DNA of 64,000 nt from an uncultured Acetatifactor sp. (lineage in GTDB: Bacteria; Bacillota; Clostridia; Lachnospirales; Lachnospiraceae): assembly GCA_947625675.1 (NCBI GenBank), contig CANQPH010000001.1, positions 1 to 64,000 of the forward strand, given 5' to 3'. The translations under genes were made by a program, and so were the position numbers. Below, one piece after another: positions 36,162 to 43,729 of this stretch. Every line of letters begins with the position of its first letter. Position 1 is the stretch's first letter. Below the pieces are notes generated by a model. That model saw only the letters and a list, made by a program, of their open reading frames with translations. It was not told the origin of the DNA and ran no database searches.

Positions 36162-36198
36162 ATGCCGCCTGATCGGCGGCGGAATGCGAGGAAACATG
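36162..36198 (+). repeat. Hairpin-RBS cassette, copy 2 (spoIIIAB)
   Basis: GCCGCC / GGCGGC around TGAT, then GGAATGCGAGGAAAC and the spoIIIAB ATG. Same length (37) as the copy before hemW, to which it is nearly identical. Confidence 0.85.
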
Positions 36199-36717
36199 AT
36201 ATTTCGGTGGATCGGAGGGGGCCTGGTGGCGGGCGGATGCCTGGGACTGGGCGGCTGGTACGGGGAACAGCTGCGTCTGCGCCTTCAGGGACTGCAGCTG
36301 CTGTGCCGTATTTTGGAAATGATGATGAGCGAGGTCCGGTACAGCAAGGCCACGCTGCCAGAATGCTGCCTGAAGCTGGGGAAGCGGTTGGAAGAGCCTT
36401 TTGCCGGGGCATTTTTGAGGGTGTATGGAGAAATGGGAAAAAATGAAGGAAGAGGCTTCGGGGAGATTTTTCGGGGAGAAATGGAAGATATTTTGGAACG
36501 GTTTCCCCTGCGGAAGGAGGAAAAAGATCTGTTCTGGCAATTTGGGGAGGGCTTGGGCTATGAGGAACCCAGGATGCAGCTGGACGCCATGGAACAGTGT
36601 CGGGACGGGCTGAAGCTTCTGGCGGACCGGTTGGAACCGGAAACCGTGGAAAAGGGCCGCATGGCCCTGCGTCTGGGCGGGATGGGCGGCCTGCTGCTGG
36701 TGATTCTGCTGCTGTAG
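36196..36717 (+). CDS. spoIIIAB: Stage III sporulation protein AB
   Basis: A 173-residue protein with an N-terminal hydrophobic anchor (GGGLVAGGCLGLGGWYG), a soluble GspF-like central part (LCRILEMMMSEVRYSKATLPECC and FGEGLGY) and a hydrophobic C terminus GGLLLVILLL, as in the SpoIIIAB family. It is a membrane component of the SpoIIIA complex. The start ATG 36196 lies at the end of the hairpin-RBS cassette; an in-frame ATG at 36151 would only translate that cassette. Its 3' end is included in a tandem duplication with the spoIIIAC start. Confidence 0.93.
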   Translation: MIFRWIGGGLVAGGCLGLGGWYGEQLRLRLQGLQLLCRILEMMMSEVRYSKATLPECCLKLGKRLEEPFAGAFLRVYGEMGKNEGRGFGEIFRGEMEDILERFPLRKEEKDLFWQFGEGLGYEEPRMQLDAMEQCRDGLKLLADRLEPETVEKGRMALRLGGMGGLLLVILLL

Positions 36718-36826
36718 CATGAGGAAGAAGAGGGGATTCAGTCTGATATGGCGGGATGGGCGGTCTGCTGCCGGTGATTCTGCCGCTATGATGGGAGGAA
36801 GAGGAAAATGGGAATCAGTCTGATAT
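36676..36826 (+). repeat. Tandem duplication across the spoIIIAB-spoIIIAC junction
   Basis: A unit of about 74-77 bp starting GGCGGGATGGGCGG and ending GGAATCAGTCTGATAT occurs at 36676-36749 and 36750-36826. The first copy holds the true 3' end of spoIIIAB and a remnant spoIIIAC start (GGATTCAGTCTGATAT). The second holds a remnant spoIIIAB end (CTGCCGGTGATTCTGCCGCT) and the true spoIIIAC start. Confidence 0.85.
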
Positions 36827-37002
36827 TTCGGATAGCGGCGGTGGGAATCCTGGTCACCATCCTGGGCCAGCTCTTGAAGCACAGCGGGAGGGAAGAGCAT
36901 GCCTTTCTGATCAGCCTGGCGGCGCTGATCCTGGTGTTGTCCTGGATCGTGCCGTATATTTACGATCTTTTCAACACGATAGAGACCCTGTTCGCTTTCT
37001 GA
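36808..37002 (+). CDS. spoIIIAC: Stage III sporulation protein AC
   Basis: A 64-residue membrane protein with two hydrophobic helices, the usual size. IFRIAAVGILVTILGQLLKHSGREEHAFLI is the conserved SpoIIIAC part. It shares a fold with the N-terminal part of SpoIIIAD. The start ATG 36808 has GGGAGGAAGAGG upstream. The first residues come from the duplicated segment, so the duplication did not destroy the gene. Confidence 0.95.
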   Translation: MGISLIFRIAAVGILVTILGQLLKHSGREEHAFLISLAALILVLSWIVPYIYDLFNTIETLFAF

Positions 37003-37023
37003 AGGGGTTGGGAGGGCAAAGAG

Positions 37024-37060
37024 AGGCCGCCCGACCGGCGGCAGAATGCGAGGGAACATG
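37024..37060 (+). repeat. Hairpin-RBS cassette, copy 3 (spoIIIAD)
   Basis: GCCGCC CGAC CGGCGGC, then AGAATGCGAGGGAAC and the spoIIIAD ATG; 37 bases, aligning without gaps to copies 1 and 2. Confidence 0.85.
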
Positions 37061-37447
37061 TCGGAAATCGTCAGGGTGGGGCTTTTGGGAATTGCGGGAA
37101 TTCTCATCGCCATACAGCTTCGGTCCCACAGGCCGGAGTACAGCGCATATATCGGATTGGCGGTAGGGATCCTCATCCTGGGATATGCGCTCCGGGAATT
37201 CGAAGCGGTTCTGGGACAGCTGCGTCAGATTCAAGGATATCTTGGGGCGGGGGAGAATTATCTCGCCATATTGATGAAGGTCATCGGCATTACCTATATC
37301 TGTGAATTCAGCTCCGGCATCTGCAAGGACGCAGGTTACGGAACCGTGGCGGAGCAGATCGAGGTGTTGGGGAAGCTGTCGGTCATGGTGGCGGGCCTTC
37401 CCATTCTTTTTGCGGTAATCGAGCAGATTCAGTCGTTTATGAGGTAA
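37058..37447 (+). CDS. spoIIIAD: Stage III sporulation protein AD
   Basis: A 129-residue membrane protein. GLLGIAGILIAIQLRSHRPEYSAYIGLAVGILILGYAL and FSSGICKDAGYGTVAEQIEVLGKLSVM are conserved SpoIIIAD segments; four hydrophobic stretches are seen. It belongs to the mother-cell membrane part of the SpoIIIA channel. ATG 37058 lies at the cassette end; the in-frame ATG at 37046 is in the cassette itself. Confidence 0.94.
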   Translation: MSEIVRVGLLGIAGILIAIQLRSHRPEYSAYIGLAVGILILGYALREFEAVLGQLRQIQGYLGAGENYLAILMKVIGITYICEFSSGICKDAGYGTVAEQIEVLGKLSVMVAGLPILFAVIEQIQSFMR

Positions 37448-37448
37448 A

Positions 37449-37482
37449 AGACTGAAAATAGCCGTTCGGCTATTTCCAGTCT
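37449..37482 (+). other. Intercistronic hairpin between spoIIIAD and spoIIIAE
   Basis: AGACTG-AAAATAGCCG and CGGCTATTT-CCAGTCT form a stem of about 15 base pairs around a tight TT-type loop. There is no T run, so a role in mRNA stability or processing is more likely than termination. Confidence 0.6.
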
Positions 37483-37488
37483 ATTCAT

Positions 37489-37525
37489 ATGCCGCCCGAA
37501 GGGCGGCAGGATGAGAGGAAGGGTG
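37489..37525 (+). repeat. Hairpin-RBS cassette, copy 4 (spoIIIAE)
   Basis: GCCGCC CGAA GGGCGGC, then AGGATGAGAGGAAGG and GTG. By position the GTG at 37523-37525 corresponds to the start codon in the other copies; ATG 37529 follows six bases later in the same frame. Confidence 0.75.
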
Positions 37526-37528
37526 ACT

Positions 37529-38593
37529 ATGGCTTTTGATCTTGAAGGGGTGTGGAAGCAATACGGCCTGGATCAGCTGCAGGAGGGGCTGCGCACTCTG
37601 TTTCCGGATTATTCCATTTCTTTGCGGGAATTGTTGGACAAGGTTCTGGCGGGGGATGTGGCGGGACTGCTTCGAGGCTGCCTGCAGGCCGCCTTTGGGG
37701 AAGGCTTTTCCTGGTTCCTCGGTATGCGCAACGTCCTGATCTGGCTGTTGGTGCTGGGAATCGTGTCCGCAGTCATGACCCGTTTCATAGAGATTTTCGA
37801 CAAGCATCAGATTGCGGACATGGGCTTTTATTTCATGTACCTTTTGCTGACGGCGGTGCTTTTGCAGTGCTTCGGACAAGCGGCGGAGCTGACTAAGACA
37901 GCCATCGGAAGCGCCTGTGATTTTATTCGTCTCTTGATTCCCGCTTATCTGATGATCGTGGGGCTCTCCGGCGGCGCAGCGTCTGCGGGAATTGCGTATC
38001 AGTTGATTTTGCTCGCCATTTACGGCGTGGAGCATGTCCTGCTTTCCGTTTTGGTCCCCTTTGTCTACAGCTATTGCCTGCTGGCGGTGGTGAATGAACT
38101 TTGGACGGGGGGAAAGCTGGGGCTTCTCATGGATCTCCTGGGAAAGGGGATCAAAGCGGTGCTGAAGGCGGCGGTGGGGATCGTGACAGGATTGGGCGTC
38201 ATCCAGGCCGTCATCGCTCCCGTTCTGGACACCGTGAGAACCTCCGTCCTGCGGAAGACCATTTCCGTTATTCCGGGCCTGGGGGATGCGGCGGATGGAG
38301 TGGTGGAGCTGGTGCTGGGATCCGCCCTGGTGATCAAGAACAGCGTGGGAGTGGTGCTCCTGGCCTTGTTGTTGACGCTGTGCGCCGCACCCCTTCTGCA
38401 GATTTTTGGCACCGCCTGCCTGTTGAAAATGGCTGCGGCCTTGATGGGGATTGTCAGCGACCATAGGATCTCTTCCGTGACGGATCGAGTGGGGGAAGGC
38501 GGTTTCCTTTTGTTCCGTACTGCTGGGACGGCCTTGCTTCTTTTTCTGATTGCCATTGCCATGACGGCTGCGGCGGCGGGCAGGGGAGGATAA
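37529..38593 (+). CDS. spoIIIAE: Stage III sporulation protein AE
   Basis: A 354-residue polytopic protein of the SpoIIIA complex. About eight hydrophobic segments follow an amphipathic N terminus; LLRGCLQAAFGEGFSW, MGFYFMYLLLTAVLLQCF and GAASAGIAYQLILLAIYGVEHVLLSVLVP are family features. The start is uncertain: ATG 37529 is listed, but GTG 37523 sits where other copies of the hairpin-RBS cassette place their start codon. No long cleaved signal peptide is evident. It ends one base before spoIIIAF begins. Confidence 0.92.
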   Translation: MAFDLEGVWKQYGLDQLQEGLRTLFPDYSISLRELLDKVLAGDVAGLLRGCLQAAFGEGFSWFLGMRNVLIWLLVLGIVSAVMTRFIEIFDKHQIADMGFYFMYLLLTAVLLQCFGQAAELTKTAIGSACDFIRLLIPAYLMIVGLSGGAASAGIAYQLILLAIYGVEHVLLSVLVPFVYSYCLLAVVNELWTGGKLGLLMDLLGKGIKAVLKAAVGIVTGLGVIQAVIAPVLDTVRTSVLRKTISVIPGLGDAADGVVELVLGSALVIKNSVGVVLLALLLTLCAAPLLQIFGTACLLKMAAALMGIVSDHRISSVTDRVGEGGFLLFRTAGTALLLFLIAIAMTAAAAGRGG

Positions 38594-38594
38594 G

Positions 38595-38990
38595 ATGATG
38601 AAGGAATTGTTTCAGGCGATTATGCAGGTGGGAATTTTTTCCATATGCAGTCAGGCTTTTTTACATCTGGGGCCGAATGGGTCTTATGAAAAATATTTGA
38701 AAATCCTGGTAGGGGTCATGATTTTGATTCAGATCTTCCTGCCGATTTTCCGACTGTTTCCGGAAGCGGCGGGCGATGTCGAAGAGCGGATGGCGTATTT
38801 TCAGGAACAACTGGAGGAAGCGATGGGGGAGGCCCGGGAAATCGCAGACCGGGCGGAAGAGCGTCTGGAGAAGGAAGTTCTGGAAGAAGCCGAAAAGGAG
38901 ACGGAAGATCTTTCCATTGAAATCGAGAAGATCGAGATAGAACTGGAGGGGAGGGGCGGAGATGAAGGAAATCCGAAAGAAATGGAATGA
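38595..38990 (+). CDS. spoIIIAF: Stage III sporulation protein AF
   Basis: A 131-residue protein. Two N-terminal membrane helices (LFQAIMQVGIFSICSQAFLHL and YLKILVGVMILIQIFLPIF) precede a strongly charged, helical C-terminal half rich in Glu and Lys. The layout fits SpoIIIAF; the extracellular domain is less like the ring-building-motif fold of Bacillus and is more charged. It overlaps spoIIIAG by 29 bases. Confidence 0.88.
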   Translation: MMKELFQAIMQVGIFSICSQAFLHLGPNGSYEKYLKILVGVMILIQIFLPIFRLFPEAAGDVEERMAYFQEQLEEAMGEAREIADRAEERLEKEVLEEAEKETEDLSIEIEKIEIELEGRGGDEGNPKEME

Positions 38991-39666
38991 ATGGAAGGAA
39001 AAAGAGAAGGTGCGCAAATGGTTTACCAGGGACAATCTCCTGATTCTGATCCTGTCAGGCGTGCTTTTGATGATCATCGCAGCTCCTTCCGGGAAGAAGA
39101 ATCAGGGGGAAGATTCCTCATCATCGGATTTGGACAAAGCGGGTTCGCTTTTTGACGGGGATTTCTGGGGAGGGACGGGAGCGGAAAAGGAATCGGAGCA
39201 GGAAGAGACTTTCGCCCGGGAGCGTCAGGGGGAAGCTGTTTGGGAGGGGAATTTTGCCGCGGAGAGTTATGCGGAATATCTGGAGAATCGCCTGACGGCG
39301 CTTTTGGAGAGCATGGACGGGGTGGGGCGGGTGAGTGTCATGATCACCCTATGTTCCTCTGAGGAAGTGGTTCTGGAAAAGGATCGGGAAACGCTTCAGT
39401 CCGGCACCTCGGAGGAGGACGGAGAGGGAGGAAGCCGCAGCATCCGGGAGACGGAAAACCGGGAGACTACGGTCTATGATACAAGCGGGGACGGCCAGAG
39501 CCCCTATGTGGTTAAGACTTTGACCCCGCAGGTGGAAGGAGTGGTGGTGGCGGCCCAGGGGGCCGGTACGAAACGGGTTGCGGCGGACATCACGGAGGCC
39601 GTGCAGGCCCTTTTCGGCATAGAGGCCCACAAGGTCAAGGTGCTCCGGAGAAAGACGGGGGAGTGA
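38962..39666 (+). CDS. spoIIIAG: Stage III sporulation protein AG
   Basis: A 234-residue protein with one N-terminal membrane anchor (NLLILILSGVLLMIIAAPSG), a charged linker, then a ring-building domain (YAEYLENRLTALLESMDGVGRVSVMITL...VVVAAQGAGTKRVAADITEAVQALFGIEAHKVKVL). SpoIIIAG forms the large ring of the channel in the intermembrane space. ATG 38962 overlaps the end of spoIIIAF, suggesting coupled translation. Confidence 0.93.
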   Translation: MKEIRKKWNEWKEKEKVRKWFTRDNLLILILSGVLLMIIAAPSGKKNQGEDSSSSDLDKAGSLFDGDFWGGTGAEKESEQEETFARERQGEAVWEGNFAAESYAEYLENRLTALLESMDGVGRVSVMITLCSSEEVVLEKDRETLQSGTSEEDGEGGSRSIRETENRETTVYDTSGDGQSPYVVKTLTPQVEGVVVAAQGAGTKRVAADITEAVQALFGIEAHKVKVLRRKTGE

Positions 39667-39756
39667 GGCATATATCCGAGGGCCTATTCATAGAATGAAG
39701 TAGTAAAAAGATACAAGCGGGGAGGAAGTCCCGCTTGGAGGAAAAGGGAGAATGCC

Positions 39757-40620
39757 GTGAGAAATTTATTCAAAAAGAACCAGCTCATGATCACCGCACT
39801 TGCCATTATGATAGCCATAGCGGGCTATCTGCAGTTTGCGGGAACCAATCTGGAGGAGGATTATCTGAACGATACCAATGACGTGAACGTGGATTCGACG
39901 GGAGTCATTACGGAAAACCTGGAAGCGGACGGCCTGCTGGACCTGTCGGAGGAGGATTTGATGGGCCTGGAAGGAGATCTGTCAACGGATATTGAGAGCC
40001 TGGATTCCGATGTGGATGTACTGATGGAAGATTACCTGGAAGAGGACATGGAACTGATCGATGGCACGGGAGAAGATCTTTCCCAGACTGCGGCCCTGGC
40101 GGGAGATGGCTCTCAAGGGACCCTTCCGGAGGAAGGGGTTCAGGTTTCCGCCCTGCCGGAGGAAGGAACCCAGGGAGAGAATTTGCCGGGTGACGGCTCC
40201 CAGGCGGCTTTGCCGGAAGAAGGGGAAATCCCGGGAGAAGCGGTGTTCACGGCTTCGGACGGGGTGACAATCCTCTCGGAAGCGAAGCTTTTGAAGGAAC
40301 AGACCAGGGCCAGGAACAAGGAAACCCTGCTGGAGATCATCAACAGCACGGGCTTGACCGAGGAACAGAAGCAGCAGGCGGTGAACGACATGGTGGCCAT
40401 GACGGACATTGCGGAAAAGGAAGCGGCGGCGGAGATCCTGCTGGAGGCCAAGGGCTTTTCCGACGTGGTGGTCAGCATCAATGACGGCGCCGCAGACGTG
40501 GTGGTGAACGCCGTGGAGCTCACCGAAGCCCAGCGGGCCCAGATCGAGGACATCGTGAGACGCAAGACGGAGATCCCGGCGGAGAACATCGTCATCAGCA
40601 CCGTAGTGACCCAGGAGTAA
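39757..40620 (+). CDS. spoIIIAH: Stage III sporulation protein AH
   Basis: A 287-residue protein with an N-terminal anchor (LMITALAIMIAIAGYLQFAG) and a C-terminal ring-building domain (about 180-285: RARNKETLLEIINSTGLTEEQKQQAVNDM...AENIVISTVVTQE) that binds forespore SpoIIQ. Residues about 100-165 are a low-complexity linker with repeated PEEG and DGSQ units, longer than in Bacillus. The start is GTG 39757 with AAGGGAG six bases upstream. A SpoIIQ gene is not in the window. This is the last gene of the operon. Confidence 0.94.
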   Translation: MRNLFKKNQLMITALAIMIAIAGYLQFAGTNLEEDYLNDTNDVNVDSTGVITENLEADGLLDLSEEDLMGLEGDLSTDIESLDSDVDVLMEDYLEEDMELIDGTGEDLSQTAALAGDGSQGTLPEEGVQVSALPEEGTQGENLPGDGSQAALPEEGEIPGEAVFTASDGVTILSEAKLLKEQTRARNKETLLEIINSTGLTEEQKQQAVNDMVAMTDIAEKEAAAEILLEAKGFSDVVVSINDGAADVVVNAVELTEAQRAQIEDIVRRKTEIPAENIVISTVVTQE

Positions 40621-40672
40621 GCCCCGCACCGCATAATTTTTGGAAAAAATATGTACAATACATAAAAATGTG

Positions 40673-40900
40673 GTATAATGTCCACGTTGGCAATGAGCAG
40701 TGCGAAAAAAGGTGTACGAAAATATGCGTCGTACCCGAAGGGCACGTAAGCATATTTTTGCACGCCTTTTTTCATAGGGCGAAGCCCGGTGAGCGAGGAA
40801 GCCGAAGGCTTGCGAGCTCGCACTGCGAGTTGATGGGGCAAAGCCTAGTGAGCAGCTCGCACTGCGAACGGAGAGAGAGCTTGCACTGCGAACGATAAAG
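40673..40900 (+). promoter_or_regulatory. Leader region of deoB: long hairpin and triple repeat
   Basis: TATAAT occurs near 40673 with a weak -35 box. A long hairpin follows: 40704-40727 (GAAAAAAGGTGT...AATATGC) pairs with 40750-40773 over 24 positions with three imperfect pairs, and inner CGT...CCC / GGG...ACG pairs cap it. Then three copies of AGCTYGCACTGCGA occur at 40815, 40854 and 40878. These fill most of the 298-base gap before deoB. No gene is seen. Confidence 0.6.
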
Positions 40901-40918
40901 GTTTTTGGAGGAAGAAAA

Positions 40919-42070
40919 ATGAAGCGGGTATTTTTGATCGTGCTGGACAGTTTCGGCATCGGCGCCATGCCGGATGCGGCTTCCTATGGGGACGGGGACG
41001 TCAATACCCTGAGGAGCGTGTCGGGAAGCCCTTATTTTCACGTGCCGAATCTGGGCAGGCTGGGACTGTTTCACATTGACGGGGTGACCGCAGGAGAGAG
41101 GACAGGAGAGCCCGCCGGAGCCTATGCCCGTATGACGGAGGCCTCCAAAGGAAAAGATACCACCATCGGACACTGGGAGATTGCCGGAATTTATTCCGGC
41201 AGTCCCCTTCCCGTATATCCGGAAGGATTCCCGGAAGAGGTGCTGGCGGAGTTCACCCGGCAGACCGGCAGGGGCGTGCTGTGCAACAAACCCTATTCCG
41301 GCACGGAGGTGATCAAGGACTATGGGGACGCCCATCTCGCCACCGGGGATTTGATCGTGTATACCTCTGCGGACAGCGTCTTCCAGATCGCCGCCCACGA
41401 GGAAAAGGTGCCGGTGGAGGAGTTATACCGCTATTGCCGGATCGCCAGGAACATCCTGCAGGGAGAGCATGGAGTGGGCCGGGTGATCGCCAGGCCTTTT
41501 ACAGGGGAAAGCGGTCATTTCGTGAGAACTTCCAGAAGGCATGATTTTTCCCTGCTGCCGCCTTCCGTCACCATGCTGGATCAGCTGGCGGAGTCGGGGA
41601 AGGACGTGATCGCCGTGGGGAAGATCCGGGACATCTTTGCCGAGAAGGGGATCACGGAATCCGTCTCCACCGCAGGCAACGAGGACGGGATCAACCGCAC
41701 CCTGGAATATCTGGACAAGGATTTCGAGGGCTTGTGCTTCGTCAATCTGGTGGATTATGACATGCTGTACGGCCATCGCAATGACGTGGACGGCTATGCC
41801 AGGGCCCTGACTTATTTTGACGGACGTCTCCCGGAGATCCTGGCGAAGCTGGGGCCCGAGGACATCCTGATGCTCACGGCGGATCACGGCTGCGACCCGG
41901 GATATACCGTGTCCACCGATCATTCCCGGGAATACACGCCCTTTTTGATGGTCGGCGCAGGCGTGCGCCCGGGCAACCTGGGAACGAGGAAGACCTTTGC
42001 GGATATCGGCGCCACCGTGCTGCAATATTTTGGAATACAGCCTGCCTTCCGGGGAACGGGAATGCTGTGA
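40919..42070 (+). CDS. deoB: Phosphopentomutase
   Basis: A 383-residue alkaline-phosphatase-superfamily enzyme that converts (deoxy)ribose 1-phosphate to the 5-phosphate in nucleoside salvage. Metal and substrate motifs are LDSFGIGAMPDAASYGD at residue 8, GKDTTIGHWEIAG near 79-91 with the activated Thr, VDYDMLYGHRNDV and LTADHGCDPGY. Length is typical. ATG 40919 follows TTTTTGGAGGAAGA. The gene is an insertion relative to the usual spoIIIA-to-asp23 order. Confidence 0.96.
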   Translation: MKRVFLIVLDSFGIGAMPDAASYGDGDVNTLRSVSGSPYFHVPNLGRLGLFHIDGVTAGERTGEPAGAYARMTEASKGKDTTIGHWEIAGIYSGSPLPVYPEGFPEEVLAEFTRQTGRGVLCNKPYSGTEVIKDYGDAHLATGDLIVYTSADSVFQIAAHEEKVPVEELYRYCRIARNILQGEHGVGRVIARPFTGESGHFVRTSRRHDFSLLPPSVTMLDQLAESGKDVIAVGKIRDIFAEKGITESVSTAGNEDGINRTLEYLDKDFEGLCFVNLVDYDMLYGHRNDVDGYARALTYFDGRLPEILAKLGPEDILMLTADHGCDPGYTVSTDHSREYTPFLMVGAGVRPGNLGTRKTFADIGATVLQYFGIQPAFRGTGML

Positions 42071-42071
42071 G

Positions 42072-42091
42072 GCCGCTGGCTGAACTGTTAC
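42072..42091 (+). repeat. Half copy of the topA-codY palindrome
   Basis: GCCGCTGGCTGAACTGTTAC matches the right arm of the 17904-18064 element (GGCGGCTGGCTGAACTGTTGC) with few changes, but no left arm is present here. Confidence 0.65.
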
Positions 42092-42118
42092 AAAACAATA
42101 GATTCGGAGGAGAGATTC

Positions 42119-43714
42119 GTGCCAAATTACACAGAAGAAATCAGGCGGAGAAGGACCTTCGCCATCATATCTCATCCCGATGCGGGGAAGACGACCCTGA
42201 CGGAAAAATTCCTGCTGTACGGGGGAGCCATCAACCTGGCGGGGAGCGTGAAGGGCAAGGCCACGGCCCGGCATGCGGTTTCCGACTGGATGGAGATCGA
42301 GAAGGAGAGAGGTATTTCCGTAACTTCCTCCGTGCTGCAGTTTGAATATGACGGATACTGTATCAATATTCTGGACACTCCCGGACACCAGGATTTCTCG
42401 GAGGATACTTACCGGACCCTGATGGCGGCGGATTCCGCCGTCATGGTCATCGACGCCTCCAAGGGGGTGGAGGCCCAGACCAGGAAGCTGTTCAAGGTCT
42501 GCGTCATGCGCCGGATCCCCATTTTCACCTTTATCAACAAGCTGGACCGGGACGCCAACGACACCTTTGATTTGTTGGACGAGATTGAGAAGGAGCTTGG
42601 GATCGCCACTTGTCCGGTGAACTGGCCCATCGGTTCCGGCAAGGGCTTCCGGGGCGTGTATGATCGGAACCGGAAATGCGTCATCACGTATTCCGACACG
42701 GAGAAGGGAACCAAAGAGGGACATGCCCAGGAGATTCCCATCGAGGAGGAAGCCGCTCTGCGGACGGCCTTGGGAGATCCGGCGGTGGACAAGCTCCTGG
42801 AGGAAACGGAACTTCTGGACGGGGCCAGTGCGGAATTCGATTTGGAATTGGTGCGGGCCGGTATGCTGACTCCCGTTTTCTTCGGCTCCGCCCTGACCAA
42901 CTTCGGCGTGGAAATTTTCCTGAAATATTTCCTGGAAATGGCCACCACGCCCCTGCCCAGGAAGGCGGATATCGGCATGGTGGATCCCATGACGGCGGAT
43001 TTCAGCGCCTTCGTGTTCAAAATCCAGGCCAACATGAACAAGGCCCACAGGGACAGGATCGCCTTTATGCGGATCTGTTCCGGCAAATATGACGCCAGCA
43101 TGGAGGTGCGCCATGTCCAGGGGGGCAAGGTGATGCGTCTGTCCCAGCCCCAGCAGATCATGGCGGACGAGAGGAAGATCCTGAGCGAGGCTTATGCCGG
43201 GGATATTATCGGTGTTTTTGACCCGGGGATCTTTTCCATCGGCGACACCCTCTGCGCCCCCAAGGATAAAATTTGCTATGAGGGGATCCCCACCTTTGCG
43301 CCGGAGCATTTCGCCCGGGTGCGCCAGATGGACACCATGAAGCGGAAACAGTTCGTGAAGGGGATCCAGCAGATCGCCCAGGAGGGCGCCATCCAGATCT
43401 TCCAGGAGTTCAACACCGGCATGGAGGAGATCATCGTGGGCGTGGTGGGGGTTCTGCAGTTCGACGTGCTGAAATATCGTCTGGAAAACGAGTATAACGT
43501 GGAGATCCGGCTGGAGAACCTGCCCTATGAGCACATCCGCTGGATCGAGAACAAGGACGAGGTGGATTTGGAACGGCTGACGGGCACCTCGGACATGAAA
43601 AAGGTGAAGGACATGAAGGGGAATCCGCTGCTCTTGTTCGTCAATCCCTGGAGCATCGGCATGACCCTGGACCGCAACAAGGGGCTGGTGCTTGCGGAAT
43701 TCGGCCGGAATTAA
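42119..43714 (+). CDS. prfC: Peptide chain release factor 3
   Basis: A 531-residue translational GTPase that removes RF1/RF2 after termination. G1 is SHPDAGKTTLTEKFLLYGGAI near residue 18, G2 covers ERGISVTSSVLQF, G3 is DTPGHQDFSEDTYRTL and G4 FINKLDRD. C-terminal motifs such as FAPEHFARVRQMD and GVVGVLQFDVLKYRLENEYNV separate it from EF-G. The start is GTG 42119 with GGAGGAGA at 42107-42114. Confidence 0.96.
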   Translation: MPNYTEEIRRRRTFAIISHPDAGKTTLTEKFLLYGGAINLAGSVKGKATARHAVSDWMEIEKERGISVTSSVLQFEYDGYCINILDTPGHQDFSEDTYRTLMAADSAVMVIDASKGVEAQTRKLFKVCVMRRIPIFTFINKLDRDANDTFDLLDEIEKELGIATCPVNWPIGSGKGFRGVYDRNRKCVITYSDTEKGTKEGHAQEIPIEEEAALRTALGDPAVDKLLEETELLDGASAEFDLELVRAGMLTPVFFGSALTNFGVEIFLKYFLEMATTPLPRKADIGMVDPMTADFSAFVFKIQANMNKAHRDRIAFMRICSGKYDASMEVRHVQGGKVMRLSQPQQIMADERKILSEAYAGDIIGVFDPGIFSIGDTLCAPKDKICYEGIPTFAPEHFARVRQMDTMKRKQFVKGIQQIAQEGAIQIFQEFNTGMEEIIVGVVGVLQFDVLKYRLENEYNVEIRLENLPYEHIRWIENKDEVDLERLTGTSDMKKVKDMKGNPLLLFVNPWSIGMTLDRNKGLVLAEFGRN

Positions 43715-43729
43715 GCGATTGGGAGTTTT

